Of a stretch of DNA of 64,000 nucleotides, positions 34,937 to 45,790 are shown one piece after another. How positions within the stretch are numbered: the stretch's first letter is position 1; the number at the start of each line of letters is the position of its first letter. The notes beneath the pieces were generated by a model, which was not told the origin of the DNA, made no database searches, and saw only the letters and a program-made list of their open reading frames with translations. The DNA is taken from contig NC_070575.1 of the NCBI RefSeq assembly GCF_026914185.1, positions 2,687,001 to 2,751,000 on the forward strand, read 5' to 3'. The DNA is from Puccinia triticina (lineage: Eukaryota; Basidiomycota; Pucciniomycetes; Pucciniales; Pucciniaceae). Both the position numbers and the translations under genes were made by a program.

Positions 34937-34986
34937 CAAGACTGCAAATCTTGAGGTTGCTGGTTCAATCCCGGCTCGGGGGACCA
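34937..34986 (-). promoter_or_regulatory. Gypsy-B extended primer-binding site
   Basis: Two nt inside the 5' LTR. The plus strand reads as the 3' half of a tRNA: anticodon stem CAAGA/TCTTG with loop CTGCAAA, T-arm GCTGG-TTCAATC-CCGGC, acceptor CGGGGGA and CCA. It is best matched to tRNA-Tyr with an anticodon change to GCA, or to tRNA-Cys. About 50 nt match instead of the usual 18 or so. Confidence 0.72.
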
Positions 34987-34988
34987 AA

Positions 34989-35756
34989 TGTGGAGCTCCG
35001 ACCAATGCTGGGCCGTCGGCAGTTACTGGAAGGGAAATTGCGCCTTAGCGCTGCCTTCGCGGTGATCCGTAAAAAGGAGTCGTAGGGAGTCAAAGAGATA
35101 GCGTTGAGAGGGGGGGGATTTATATTGAGAGGCAACAAGGTTTAGATCCTCGTTGGCGGTGGTTTGTTTTGAGAGATCAGGAAAAAGAACCGGCAAACTG
35201 GGCCGGGAGTTGTGATCAGAGAAAGGTTTTCACGACTCGGGACTCGGCGGCTGAGAGCTTGAAACTCACAAGGCACGCGGGGAAGTGATCAATAAGATTT
35301 GATATCTAACTTTCTGGGATACTGAGTTGGGATGGATGATCTGAGATGAAGATTATGGTTCAGACGAAGTCCATGCCGCTCCAAAGCCTGAGTTCGAGCT
35401 GAACTTAAACCTTGGAGTTGGTGAGATGCTGTGGACAAGTCATCATACACCCGCACAACAACAACAAGAGGATAGAGACAGGAGAAAGAAACAAAACCAA
35501 CAAAGAAACCAACCCTCCGCATAAACAAACCTCTCCAACGCGCGCATGTATAAATAAAGAATATAAGTCGACAGAACAGAAAAGGAAACAAAACAAGCAC
35601 AAAAAGAAACCGGGGTCCTTGATCCTGAAACATCTTGAGGATTCCTGCGCGCGCAGGGCGCGCTGATTGATTCTGACGTCCCATGAGTTGATGACTTGAC
35701 GGCTGAAGACTGAAGACATCCTCTGCGCCACGGGCGCCACAAAAAAGATCACCACA
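34989..35756 (-). repeat. Gypsy-B 5' LTR
   Basis: 768 bp; pairs with 27560-28329. The minus-strand start is TGTGGTGATC and the end GAGCTCCACA. Confidence 0.85.
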
Positions 35757-35790
35757 GCACTTGGAGGGCTACGCACTTTTTCCAAGTCAC

Positions 35791-36462
35791 TCAGTGAGCG
35801 TACACCAGATCCTTGATTAGTTGGATCTGTTCCTCCTCCAGCTCTTCGGGAGTATTTTTCAAAACTTGGGCTTTCAAAGTGCTTGGAGCGGGGGTCTTCT
35901 TCTTGAACCACGGCGGGATAGTTACCTCCGCTTCGGTCGGATCCTCTGCTAGTTGGTCCTCCAAGGACGGGGCTTCCAAGGGCGGACCCTTTGCGGCTGG
36001 CTTGTTTTGGATTAGGGAGAGGACCTTCAAGGTCGGGTCTGGAAGATCTAGTAAACATATTATTAGTCTTTTATATGCCTTTATGCCAAAAAAAAAGGTG
36101 AAAAGGTTGACTTACCACCGGTTGCCGTTTTGGAGTCACTTATGTTGATATCCGCAAGTTTCACCGCCGGAGCTGTTTCCACTTCGGCTGCGGAGTAGCA
36201 GTAATGTAAGTTTTTTCTTGCAAAAAAAAGTTAAAAGCAAGAAGAAAGAAAGACTTACAGGACTCTTGTGGGTGTTGTATAGTGCCTGCGACGTATGTTG
36301 CGTTCCTAGCAGGCACTAAAGATGAAGCAAGGATATGTTCAGCGCTGAGTGAGGTGAGTTTTTATAAAAGAAGAAGACTTACTTGTTGGTTTCTTCAACG
36401 GCGCGTTAGTCTCGGTAAGAGGAGCGGCAAAGGTGGGCAAGTTCTTCTTGGATTGCGTTTTT
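35791..36462 (-). CDS. Gypsy-A leader protein, four exons, function unknown
   Basis: Exons 36462-36383, 36315-36259, 36187-36116, 36047-35791 are separated by GTAAGT...AG introns of 67, 71 and 68 nt and join in exact phase: LPTFAAPLTETNAPLKKPT, MPARNATYVAGTIQHPQES, VETAPAVKLADINISDSKTA, LPDPTLKVLSLIQNKPAAKG, PPWFKKKTPAPS, ending KDLVYAH. Proline- and charge-rich, no domain recognised. It lies between the 5' LTR and gag, so it is probably the gag N-terminal or an accessory frame. The start exon is upstream and unresolved; a further exon may lie at 36648-36807 (ELQKNTELIEYYFCYLKD). Confidence 0.55.
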
Positions 36463-36464
36463 CT

Positions 36465-37280
36465 AACCACTTATACAGAAAAAAAAAACAATGTTAGGGT
36501 TCTAAGTAGTTAATCAATAGGAAAGTTTAAGGAATATAGCTCAATTTCTCTTTCTTTGCAAGCTCAAGCTTTCCGGGCGTAGTGTTTGCGCAGGAAAAGC
36601 AGGAATCAGATTTGGGCTTCTAGGCTCTCTTTCTGTTCGCGCTTGATTCAATTGGTTGCGATTTTGAGTTGCTCTTTGTAAGAAAGCAGCTCCCACGCTG
36701 CAGGGACGTAGTTTTGGGCTTGTTCTTCTTTTTTATCCTTAAGGTAACAAAAGTAATATTCAATCAGCTCGGTGTTTTTCTGTAGCTCCACTGAAAAAAC
36801 AAAACAAGAAAAAGAAAATGTCAGAAAAAAGTTCAAGGTTTTTCTGAGGTAAAGTTTTTATTCAGAAGGATTAGTGGCTTCTGAAGATACGCGCAAAAAG
36901 CGGTTTTGGTGGCGCTATGGAGAGCGCGGGGTTAGTTTAATGCGCGAGGTAGCGCAGGAGGTACGCTACAGAGAGCAGGTAGAGAGCGCGTAAGTGCGCA
37001 GGATGGGTTGCGCTAAGTAGCGGCTTTTTGGTTTGCGCTAGGTAGCGTGGGTGGTGCGCTGAGAGTGGGGAGGGAGCTGCGCTAAACTTATGATGTTAAG
37101 TTTAACGGGGCTTGGTATCCTGCTGAGCTCGGAGCGCAGGGATTTAACCAGATGGTTAGGTGAGCTTAAATAAGCTTAAGGTAGGGTTTGGTTTGGTTTA
37201 ACTCGTTGGATGAACAAAAGAAACTATGTAGATTAGGGTTTTTGAGGTTAAAAAAGGGTTTTCCCGGCCAGACCCCCAAT
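36465..37280 (-). other. Gypsy-A 5' leader, GCGC-rich
   Basis: Untranslated leader next to the 5' LTR. Between 36890 and 37150 the words GCGC, TAGCG and AGCGCG recur densely. Next to the LTR the minus strand reads TTGGGGGTCTGGCCGGG, a primer-site candidate starting TGG. Confidence 0.45.
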
Positions 37281-38387
37281 TGTCAGGCTTGGTGATGCCA
37301 AGAGTATGAATACTCCTCTAGCTACGCCGGCGACAGAGCACGGTGCAATGTAGCGCGCAGCAAATGCGCGGTAGAAGTGCAAAGTAGCTTAGGAAAAGCT
37401 ACTTCTAATGAAACCAAAAAAGAGGTTAACGGAGGGCCAGGGGCGGTTTAGTGCCCTCCGCGGTTCTTACAGGGCCTGTGCATTTTGTGCGCAGGGGTTT
37501 TTGTGTCCTGTGACTTCTGGGGCCCTTGGAAAGGGGGTAGTTGCGCAATTACTCGCACCCAGGATATAGATAGGGATGAAAATCCCAATAGAAAGACAAA
37601 AAAACGCAAACTTACTTTTTTAAGGTATGTTTGCAGGAAAAAAAGACTGGTGATTCCAAAGAAACCGTAATCGGAGCTTGGTCAGAGGGCGCGCTGGTCG
37701 GATAGGACAAGGGCGGGTCTGGCAAGGCTGTGAATCGGTTATAAAGGTATCTGCGGGGCCTTCCTTTGCCCAAAGGCCCTCGATTATATATTTGAGCTAC
37801 AACCGGTAGGGTTGTAGCTATTATTGCAAATGTTTCCTTGGTTTCTTGGCCGGAGGAAGTAGTGCTTCTGACAAGGGTGACGGGAGTGAAGGGGGATTCT
37901 ACTAGTCCCTACACTCCCTTTCATTTTTATTTGTCATTCAATCTTTTTGCTATTCCTCGGCTCGAGGAATAGCGTGGTTTGTGTTCCATCATCGGCCGGG
38001 GGAGGAGGAGTAGTATAATTCTGTTTCTCTCCTCCCCGACCAAAATCCTTCTATTTCTCACGGGGACTACTCTCTGTTTAGTAGTCTCTTGAGAGTGTCT
38101 AGCAACCCGTTCTCTTGGCTTGAGAACGGGTTTGAACTATTATTCTTTCTCCTGCCAATTCTTTGGCTGGAGCTTATTGTCCTTACTTGTCTAAGGGATC
38201 TTTATAATTATATGTGTAGTTTTTTGTTGTTTTTATTCTGTGCGCGGTGCTCTGCGCCGCAGCTAGGACTTTCCAAGAAAGAAGTTTATTTTGTACACGG
38301 CGCTCTGCGCCGTTATTAGTACATACAATTTTTGTAATGTTAAAATAGTTAGCCGGGCTCTAACTTATTATAGTTGTCCGGCTGACA
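37281..38387 (-). repeat. Gypsy-A 5' LTR
   Basis: 1107 bp; partner of 12135-13250. Followed by the duplication GTAGA at 38388-38392. Confidence 0.88.
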
Positions 38388-38413
38388 GTAGAGGTGTGGA
38401 GTTTGAGGGGGGG

Positions 38414-38513
38414 TGTAGTGGGGTGGGGTGGACAAACTCCACATTTGCAGTATGGAGCGGTCAAGAGGCGGGTGAGGAGGAGCAATGTAGACTCAGGTGT
38501 TCTAGATACCATA
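38414..38513 (+). repeat. Copia 3' LTR
   Basis: 100 bp, partner of 6324-6423, preceded by a G-run polypurine tract and followed by CCAAT. Confidence 0.87.
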
Positions 38514-38518
38514 CCAAT

Positions 38519-38645
38519 GATCAGTGAGACTCTGAATAATCTTGCTAAGCCAAATTCCTGACCAGCATGAATGTGCTCAAAGGCTTCCATCAAAATTTCA
38601 TTGCAGAAGATTCCAGACATCTAATCAGAATTATTATGCACCTTT
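38519..38645 (+). pseudogene. Gypsy reverse transcriptase remnant, right part
   Basis: Continues the frame from 6323: PMISETLNNLAK, then after a one-base shift FLTSMNVLKGFHQNFIAEDS. It aligns with Gypsy-A RT (SLHNLAKAKYITTMDVLKGF). Confidence 0.78.
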
Positions 38646-40993
38646 CTAGCAGGGTTAAAAAGTGGTGAGAGGAAGACCCCCAGCCCGTAAGCACAGGGTG
38701 GTCCACAAGTAGCGCCCTGCCAAACTGTGAAAGTGCAACAGCGGAAGGGGGTGAGACAACCCCCCGGCTGGAAGCCAGCCTGAGGAATTGCCTGAGGAAA
38801 CAAATCACTTTTCCTCCTTCCTGATATTTATAGACTCCCAAGCCTCAACTCCGGCCAGCCTTGCCATTGCTTGGACTCCTCATCATCTCTACAACAACCA
38901 ACGCCACCGCCACGGCCCTATAGGGCCCTATCTACTGCACTGCGCCGCCCTGGCAACTCCCGCCACATCCTGCGCAACATTTCATTTGGTTGCTTGATAC
39001 GACTGGCCTTGTCTCTGTACCTCATCCCAACTGCCTCACACTGCGCCAAGCCTTGCTTTCCTCCACGGAAACGCCACAACATCCCCAACGCAACCTTTGC
39101 CAGGCCCTCATGAATTTCTTGATTACACCAACCCAGCTCTTACTCATCACTCCGCGTAGCCCCCATAAAAACTTCACCAGGACCTTGCGCACCAGATCAG
39201 CTCTGCTGCCAGACAGTCTTCGCGCCTCACGTTGTGCAGGACCCTGGCGCTGCTGTCCTCAAGCCCGCCCATCCACTGTTGTAGTGGCTGGGCCAGTTGA
39301 TGTGCAGCTCTCTTCCTCAGCCTTGGTTCATTCCTTCTCATTGACTGCTGGATCATTAGGAATCTGACCTGTTTTGTTTTCCCAATCAACTGGCAAGAAT
39401 TCAAGGTTCAGTCACAGACTCCAATATCCAACAAACACTGCAAATTCTTGGCTGACATTCTTGCAATTTCCACTTTAAATACTTCTGCCAGCTGATTCAC
39501 ATTGCTAGGCTCAAGCCACGGGGCTCGGGCCGGTTCTTGTGCAAGAAATGCGGCCTCAACTGGGTGGACGGGATGGGGATTTAAGACAAGAAAGACATTC
39601 CTCAAGCGTTGATAAATGCACAATAAGCAGACGAGGGGCAAAGAGACGAAGTGGTATGCCAAATTAATCTTTTTCTCCGGCCTCTCTCTTGACGGGTGGA
39701 ATAAAATCACCGCCGCCTATGGCGGTGACATGTCCCTATTCAGACGCAGGTTTCAAGAAGAACTGGCTGCCGTGCTCCCGCCTTCCAACGTCCCTCAGGC
39801 CGCCTAGCCTGAGCAAAAACAGCTCCAGTTGATCAGCCAGCCCAAGGAACAGACCATTGAGGTAGACAAGTTGGCCGTAAGCAAAATCACACAGCAGGTC
39901 TGCATTTCCTCCCCCTTAATTTTTTCTTGCTTAGACAATAAGATGATGAATCTTTTGTTGATGTTCCTTTTTTTGGAGGGGGGGGGAGGGGGGCGTCGGT
40001 GGATGATTTAATGGGATTTTTAAACACCCAGGGCGTGTGCAAGAACTCCCTCTCTTGCCTAACTCATGGCTGGAAGGCCCTCCGAGACACAATCCTTGGT
40101 GTCCCCGGATGGGCAGCTGATGACGGCGAACACTGTTCCAATAAGCAGTGGGATGAGTTCTCCAGCGCGGTTGATTGGGATATTGATGTTACCCTTGCTT
40201 GTCATAGTTTTGGTGCTGCTGACATGGTTGAGTGTGATGTTCCCCCCCTTCTGAAACTAACCAATCTGATGGATGGTTTTTACTTTTTTTCCCTGATGGA
40301 TGTCTTGATCACGCGTCAGATGATGGCTGCACAAAACCCCAATCAACCAAAAGCATAGAAGCGATTTATCCCCTATAATCCATGGGTAGAGACCCTTTCC
40401 CATTGCTTGGAGAAGTTTTTAAGTAGCTGGAACACCCCGCCCGGCAAAGGCCTGGTCCCAAAGGAATGCTCATGCTTGATTGTCAAGTTCTTTACGTTCT
40501 GGAAACAGCCCCCCAAAATCTCTTCCTGATAAATTTTAGTAAGTCCAATCAGCTGTGCTTTTTTGCTACTCTCCATGGGATCATTCATAGCTTGTTCTCC
40601 CATCTTCCTGTCTTGGATTAATGGTCTGTATGATTTCTTTATTCACAACTTTTATCTTTCTTGTCACTGATCTCTTGCTTTTTCTGATAATAACTTTTCC
40701 CTCCTCTTTCATTCTTTGGAAGTTCACCCAGAAGCTGAATTTGGATTCCCTAAAAGCCATTCCAATCATGACTGATCTGACAATTGAATCCATTGAGTAT
40801 GCCAATGTGCATGTTCCGCCTCATGAAAAAGTCCCCCAGAAGGAAGGTAGAGCAGCTCAAAATGAGGGAAGAGTCAATTCAATTACTTTCTTGATCTTCA
40901 CAAGTCTGAACCTAACTACCACAACCATGAAGACTTGTTACAGTCAATCCAGCCTAGAAACATTGATTTCAAACACTTCTTCTAGATAACTCT
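38646..40993. other. Unassigned sequence
   Basis: No family recognised. Plus-strand frames at 39616-39807 (KWYAKLIFFSGLSLDGWNKI) and 39999-40358 (CLTHGWKALRDTILGVPGWA, WDEFSSAVDWDID) look protein-like but match nothing I know. They may be exons of one decayed gene. A G-run lies at about 39976-39992. Confidence 0.35.
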
Positions 40994-42649
40994 TGTCAGC
41001 TGGCTACTATGGCAGAGCCACCGTGACATAGAAATAATACAAATAAAACCATAAAAAGTAGTGTTACATATGAAAGAGACATTATTACTCCTACATATGT
41101 AAAACTACGCAAAAACATTAAAAACATATATAAAGCATTGATTACTTAGCTTTATGTAATTAATAAGTAAAATATTATGTAAGATTCTTATTCTACGGGT
41201 AAAATAACCTAGGGTACCTCACTTACACGTACCCTTAATTATTACCCCTTCCTTGTGTAAACTAACTTCAAAGTTTACGCAAGTGCATCACGCCCTGCGT
41301 GGATGCACTTGTATGCATATATATATATAAGTACATATATTTACACCCATTTTCAGTGACGTAACTGAGGTGTTGTGTATAGTTTATAAGATGGCTTTAT
41401 TTGTTGCGTGGCGCACCCAAGCCCGCGTGCTCTGTTGCCTAGAGCTCAAGCCCGCGCTCATAGTGTACATATATGCATAATGCATAAACTAGCCTGCAAA
41501 CAAAGCACTCAGGTTACCAGTAAGCAAGAATGGGCCAGAATACGCCGCAATAGCAATATTACATGTGTTGTATGTCTTGTACACATGTAATTAAACACCA
41601 AACAAGATGTAATTACCACTTCATTTAATATAAAAACATTCTAGACTGAAAAGAACTCTTGTAGCGTGCTCAGGAGACACTAGAAAGCACCCAAGCTTCT
41701 CCCAAGCCTCACTACACGTAGATTACAACTGTAGTAAATATGTAGAAGGGGTCAAATGAACTGGAGCTCTTAATAAGCGCCTCCAGAACATGTATAAAGC
41801 ACTACTTGCACAAGTACAAGTACACAGAAGCCAGTTCTAGTACCTTCTGTGGCACATTTCCACGGAAATGAGCGTCACAGAACCCCCAAACCAGCCCCCA
41901 CGACGTGTAAGGCATGTGTAAAATCACGCAGAACCTCTGTAAATGGTCCTTGGAAACCCTTGTATCCAAGCCCCAAGGTTCCACGACCCACAGCGCCTTC
42001 TAGCGCAACCAAATTGCCTCAGAATGCGCCCACAAGTGTCCCCATGTCCCCTGGGCGCCCCTGGAGGCCTGCCTAGGCTATAAAAAGGGCCCTTTCTCCG
42101 CCCAAAAGGAGATTCCCCAGCTTTACATTACCTACTAGAATTTTACCAGCCTTCAACAGCCTCAATAGCCTGTGATTTGCCAGGTAAAATACCTACTTTT
42201 GTGATTTTTAGCCCCAATTTCCGCCCTGAAGCTGTCCAGTAACCACCCTGCCCTCAAGATTACCTCTTCTGAGCGCCTCCAACTGCCCAACTTCACGCCA
42301 GAAGAACCTCAAGTGCCCCTAGGGTCTTATACTAGTAAGTTTAAGCCCCTTCTCTTGAGATTCTCCGCTATTTCTTTCTGGGATTTGAAACACCACTGTT
42401 TACAGGACACATTTCTTCATTCTAGAGGGATTAAACAGCCCTGATTTATCAGGCCCCTCTTAAAATTAATTATATTCATTTTATTACATCAAAATTGGCC
42501 CAAATTGCCTTATTCTTACACCATAATTCCCAACAATTACGTTGGAATTAACCCTTATAACCTTGTCTTAGAGTTTTATAACTCTAATCTTTTGCTTTGC
42601 ACCACGTGTAGCTAGAACAATAATATCCTTGGCATCACGTAGGCTGACA
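40994..42649 (+). mobile_element. Intact solo LTR of family D
   Basis: 1656 bp from TGTCAGCTGGC to GTAGGCTGACA, flanked by ACTCT at 40989-40993 and 42650-42654. The sense strand is plus: a TATA box (GGCTATAAAAAGGGCCC, about 42078) lies upstream of a likely transcription start near 42110. It is the intact counterpart of the split LTR at 14726-23431. Confidence 0.88.
42078..42094 (+). promoter_or_regulatory. TATA box of family-D LTR
   Basis: CTATAAAAAGGGCC about 30 nt before CCGCCCAAAAGGAG. The same element is present on the minus strand at about 15285-15300 in the split copy. Confidence 0.55.
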
Positions 42650-42654
42650 ACTCT

Positions 42655-43356
42655 CTGCTCCCCTTATCTCATAGAAAATCAGTACTGCGTATTTGGTGTA
42701 CTGTGTGGCTTTTATTCATTTTTCCATTTGATATATTACCACAATATTTGTTTGTGTAATACAAGGCCCAATTGAATAAAGATATAAAGAACTCATCTGT
42801 GCTATTAGCCCAATCTGACATGAGCTGCTTCATTTACAAAAAAATTGATCAAGATCATGCTGCAATGCAAACTGACTATATCTGTCAAGTAAAATACTTC
42901 TAACCTAATATTCACCAAAAAAAGAGGTGTAATTAGAGCTTAATTTGCATGATATTCTTGGAGAAAAAAAGTGTGTTTAGAAATTCAACAGTCAATTGAA
43001 TTTATATTTCATTTATACACAAAGCCTGATTGACAGTCTCAAAGGTTAGACAGCCCATGATGGAAAATGAAAAGTGCTCATGAAATTGGAATGTTTTCTT
43101 TTGGAGTGCACTAATTATTTGGTATTTGTTTTGCCTTGATTTTTTTTTCAATATTTTGAAATTAGAAATGAACAAAATATCAACAGGATACTGTGCTCAG
43201 AGAACCTCAAATGTTACAGCTCATTCTGCTCCATAATCTTTTGGATTTTTTTACTAGGGTTGACTATGAGGAATTTGTGTTAATGTGGTTTCAACTGCAT
43301 CCCTAATGTTATTCAAAGAAGTGAACACAACTACTACTGCCACTGGTAATCTAGGA
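42655..43356. other. AT-rich sequence 5' of a Helitron end
   Basis: No gene seen. It should include at least part of the Helitron whose 3' end is at 43387, but no 5' TC terminus matching the 21645 end was found. Confidence 0.35.
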
Positions 43357-43387
43357 TCTGCAGCGGCGCAGCCGCCTTGGCCTCTAG
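43357..43387 (+). mobile_element. Helitron 3' end, second copy
   Basis: Hairpin GCGGC-GCA-GCCGC, then CTTGGCCTCTAG, followed by T at 43388. Identical over 31 nt to the end of the 15793 Helitron. The 5' end is not located. Confidence 0.75.
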
Positions 43388-44224
43388 TATTCTTCAAGAA
43401 CAGGGAAAAAGGTAGGAAAACCTGTGTAACATGCAATTTGACTCCCAGAAATACAAAATGTGAAACTACTGGATTTAGTTTTCCCTAAAATTTTACTAAG
43501 TGATGGAACATTCAAGAATTTTAGATTCTGAAGTGTGAATAGCTTATTATCATTTTGGAATACACACCTTGTGTACAGGACTACACATTGTACAATTTTC
43601 ATACCTTTAATTAAAACTTACTGAAAAATGCAGGGTTCAGAGCCACAAATAAAATTGTTCAACGCAAAAGGGGGCTAGATTGGTGGATGTTAAGTACAGG
43701 AACTTTAATATCCCCTTGCTTTTGAAAACAGCTGGAGAAATAATTCAACAGTTTGCCTGAGACCTCCAAGGCAAACAGTCAATTCTTAAATGCTCACACA
43801 CAGCTTGGTTTGAGTTATGTATGCCTTTTGTCTTTTAGATTGATTGTCTTCACATATTTTCCATGAATATTTTCCATGAATTTCCCCTGCACGTAGGATT
43901 CATTAATCACAGGTAACTTTGTTTCCATGTGCATGGTGCAAAAATGTGGTGTTGATTGCCCTTATCACATGCCACTTAAGTAGCACAGGCTGCTAGATAA
44001 GCCTTTGGTACTGCAGACCTGCTGTATCCAGACCACTGAAAATTATTGGCCTTGGAACAGCAGGAGTGGCACGCACATGTAAGGAAAAGAGTTCAAAAAG
44101 TTTTTGTCTGGTGGTTTGAAGGTGGGCAAAAGTGAACTATGGGGGCGCAGGGAAGCTTGGATTGTTTTTGTATCCCCCTGTGTCCCCCGGGGAGTGTTAT
44201 TTTCTTATGTCATGTCCACCCTCA
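43388..44224. other. AT-rich spacer, no gene seen
   Basis: Sequence 3' of the Helitron end. Only short frames without recognisable domains; CATGAATATTTTC is repeated near 43860. Confidence 0.35.
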
Positions 44225-45150
44225 GGTTTAGGCAAACGTGAGGGTGGACATTGCCAAGTTGCTGGCACATGTACTGCAAGTTGATGAACAGTGTGCACTG
44301 TTCATCGCACTGAAAAAGTCCCAGCTGACTCTCAGTACATGCTGGCAATCAAGCTGGGTGTATCCAAGCCTTGTAGGGAGTATAAACTGCCTACCAAGCT
44401 CAGATAGGTCCAGATCAATGACCAGCATGTGCTGGTCATTGGGCTAGGGCTTCTCCGGCTCAATGACAAGCACGAACTGGCCATCAAACTGGCAGAGGCC
44501 GCACTTGGTGACCAGCATGCACATGTCATCAGCCCCCTGGCTCTCCAAGCTCAAACCCGGAGTAAACAGGTCATCAAGCCAGGGAAGCCCTTGCGCAATG
44601 ACCAGCACATGCTGGTCATCTATCTGGGATTTTACAAGCTCAGTAGGCAGTACATACTGTCCACCGACCTCTTAAAAGTCCAGCTGAATGACCAGTACAT
44701 GCTGGCTGTTGAGCTGGGATTTTCCCAGCGCAATGTGGGGTGCAAGCCGGTTCACCAGGCTGAGAAAGGCTCTGCTCAACAACCATTATTTGCTGGTCAT
44801 TTAGCTGAGATTTTCACAGCCTGTTACCCTGTAATCAATTAAATGGTGTCTCCACTTGATGGCCAGTGCACACTGGTCATTGAGAAGAGAAAATCTTCAT
44901 GTGATGGCCTTACAAACTGGTCATTGAGCAGAGGATGTCTCAAATCAATGGCTAGTAATATACATGGTCATCAAGTGAAGCTCTCCAATCCATTGCCAGT
45001 ACCCAGGCTCATTGATTGGAGTATGTCTGAACTTGATGGCCTTCCAAACCACCATTGAGCGGAGGCTTTTGCCACTCAATGCATGTCCATACTGGTACTC
45101 AATTGGAGGGTGTATCCACTTCATTTCCAGTACACACTGGCCAGTGGAGG
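44225..45150. repeat. Degenerate tandem repeat with dyad core
   Basis: Units of roughly 70 bp, each around a dyad such as TGACCAGCATGTGCTGGTCA or GACCAGCACATGCTGGTC, followed by a CAAGCTGGGnTTnnCAAGCTC-like stretch. Decays to the right. A 137-codon frame (44429-44842) is a by-product. Confidence 0.65.
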
Positions 45151-45343
45151 ATCCCTGTGGGTGCCAGCATGAGCAATTGGTTTGAGAAAACCAATATTTG
45201 AGTTTAACTCACTGGAACACACAAGATTGGATATGGAACAACTCAGTATGAGTTCAGTATAAACATACAGCTGAACCACAATAAAGTTACACATGAGGGA
45301 ATAGTTCACATCTGGCAGACTTCCAGGGAGAAATTAAGGTCTG

Positions 45344-45361
45344 GCACTCTCTAGAGAGTGC
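45344..45361. repeat. 18-bp perfect palindrome
   Basis: GCACTCTCTAGAGAGTGC, within a ~40-bp block shared with 56430-56475. Confidence 0.6.
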
Positions 45362-45379
45362 AACCAATCCCTCCCTGGT

Positions 45380-45790
45380 GGGTATCAATATCATGAAATC
45401 ATCCCCATTGCGGGTTGAGATGCAGTGGCAGAAACACCAAAAAATACCCAATTAGGCAATATTTTGAGACTAATCAGACTATAGCAGCTCCTTTTGGGAA
45501 TTTCCATACACAAAAGCTTGACCAAAATAATCTTTGGGAATAGATGAATATTCTGGTACCAATATCATGAAATAATCACTATTCCCGGTTGAGATATGGT
45601 GGCAGAAACAGAAAGAAAAGCCCAATTTGGTGATATTTTGAGACTCATGAGACTGTAGCTGCCACATTTTGGGATTTTCATGGTCACGAGCTGGCCCAAA
45701 CTATTCTCTCAACATACCTTATTATAATGGTATCAATATCATGAAATTAATGTTGGCCCCAGTTCAGATACAGTGGCAGAAACACCAAAA
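45380..45790. repeat. Tandem array of ~170-180 bp units, three copies
   Basis: Units share TATCAATATCATGAAAT and GTGGCAGAAACACCAAAAAA. They are related, in reverse orientation, to the satellite at 58875-60290. Confidence 0.6.

Larger units (their letters stand above)
27560..35756 (-). mobile_element. Gypsy-B, Ty3/gypsy element nested in Gypsy-A
   Basis: LTRs at 27560-28329 and 34989-35756 (770 and 768 bp) run TGTGGA...CACCACA. Minus-strand order: tRNA-like primer site, leader intron, gag-protease, spacer, RT-RNase H, integrase. Frames are interrupted by stops and frameshifts. The flanks (CGCGC left, GCACT right) do not match, so no target duplication is visible. It is the same family as Gypsy-C at 61 kb. 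Confidence 0.85.
12135..38387 (-). mobile_element. Gypsy-A, chromodomain Ty3/gypsy element with nested inserts
   Basis: LTRs at 12135-13250 and 37281-38387 begin TGTCAGG and end CTGACA. The 5-bp duplication GTAGA flanks the whole (12130-12134, 38388-38392). Genes lie on the minus strand: intron-bearing leader frame, coiled-coil and gag, protease-RT-RNase H, integrase with chromodomain. Inserts at 14726-23431 and 27560-35756 interrupt it; without them it is about 9.3 kb. A polypurine tract (GAGAGGGAA on the minus strand) precedes the 3' LTR. Pol has a frameshift and one altered integrase catalytic residue, so it is defective. Confidence 0.9.
6324..38513 (+). mobile_element. Ty1/copia retrotransposon, complete but heavily invaded
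   Basis: Two 100-bp LTRs (6324-6423 and 38414-38513) are flanked by the 5-bp duplication CCAAT (6319-6323, 38514-38518). The internal order is gag, zinc knuckle, protease, integrase, RT, RNase H, which is the copia order, ending in a G-rich polypurine tract (about 38404-38413). It contains a solo LTR (6973-7893) and all of Gypsy-A (12135-38387). Subtracting both inserts and their duplications leaves about 5.0 kb, normal for copia. Several stops and frameshifts in pol mean it is dead. It sits inside an older gypsy RT whose frame is restored when the element is removed. Confidence 0.9.

Noticed and set aside
34868..34986. A possible complete tRNA gene (D-arm-like CTCAGTTGGAAGAGC before the anticodon arm)
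   Set aside because: The 5' acceptor strand does not pair with CGGGGGA, about 40 nt separate the D-like and anticodon arms, and Gypsy-C lacks the D-arm part. Only the 3' half is conserved, as a primer-binding site.
42655..43387. A complete second Helitron
   Set aside because: Only the 3' end is recognisable; no 5' TC end like that at 21645 was found, so length and cargo are unknown.
44429..44842. 137-codon frame as a gene
   Set aside because: It consists of degenerate tandem repeat units; no domain.
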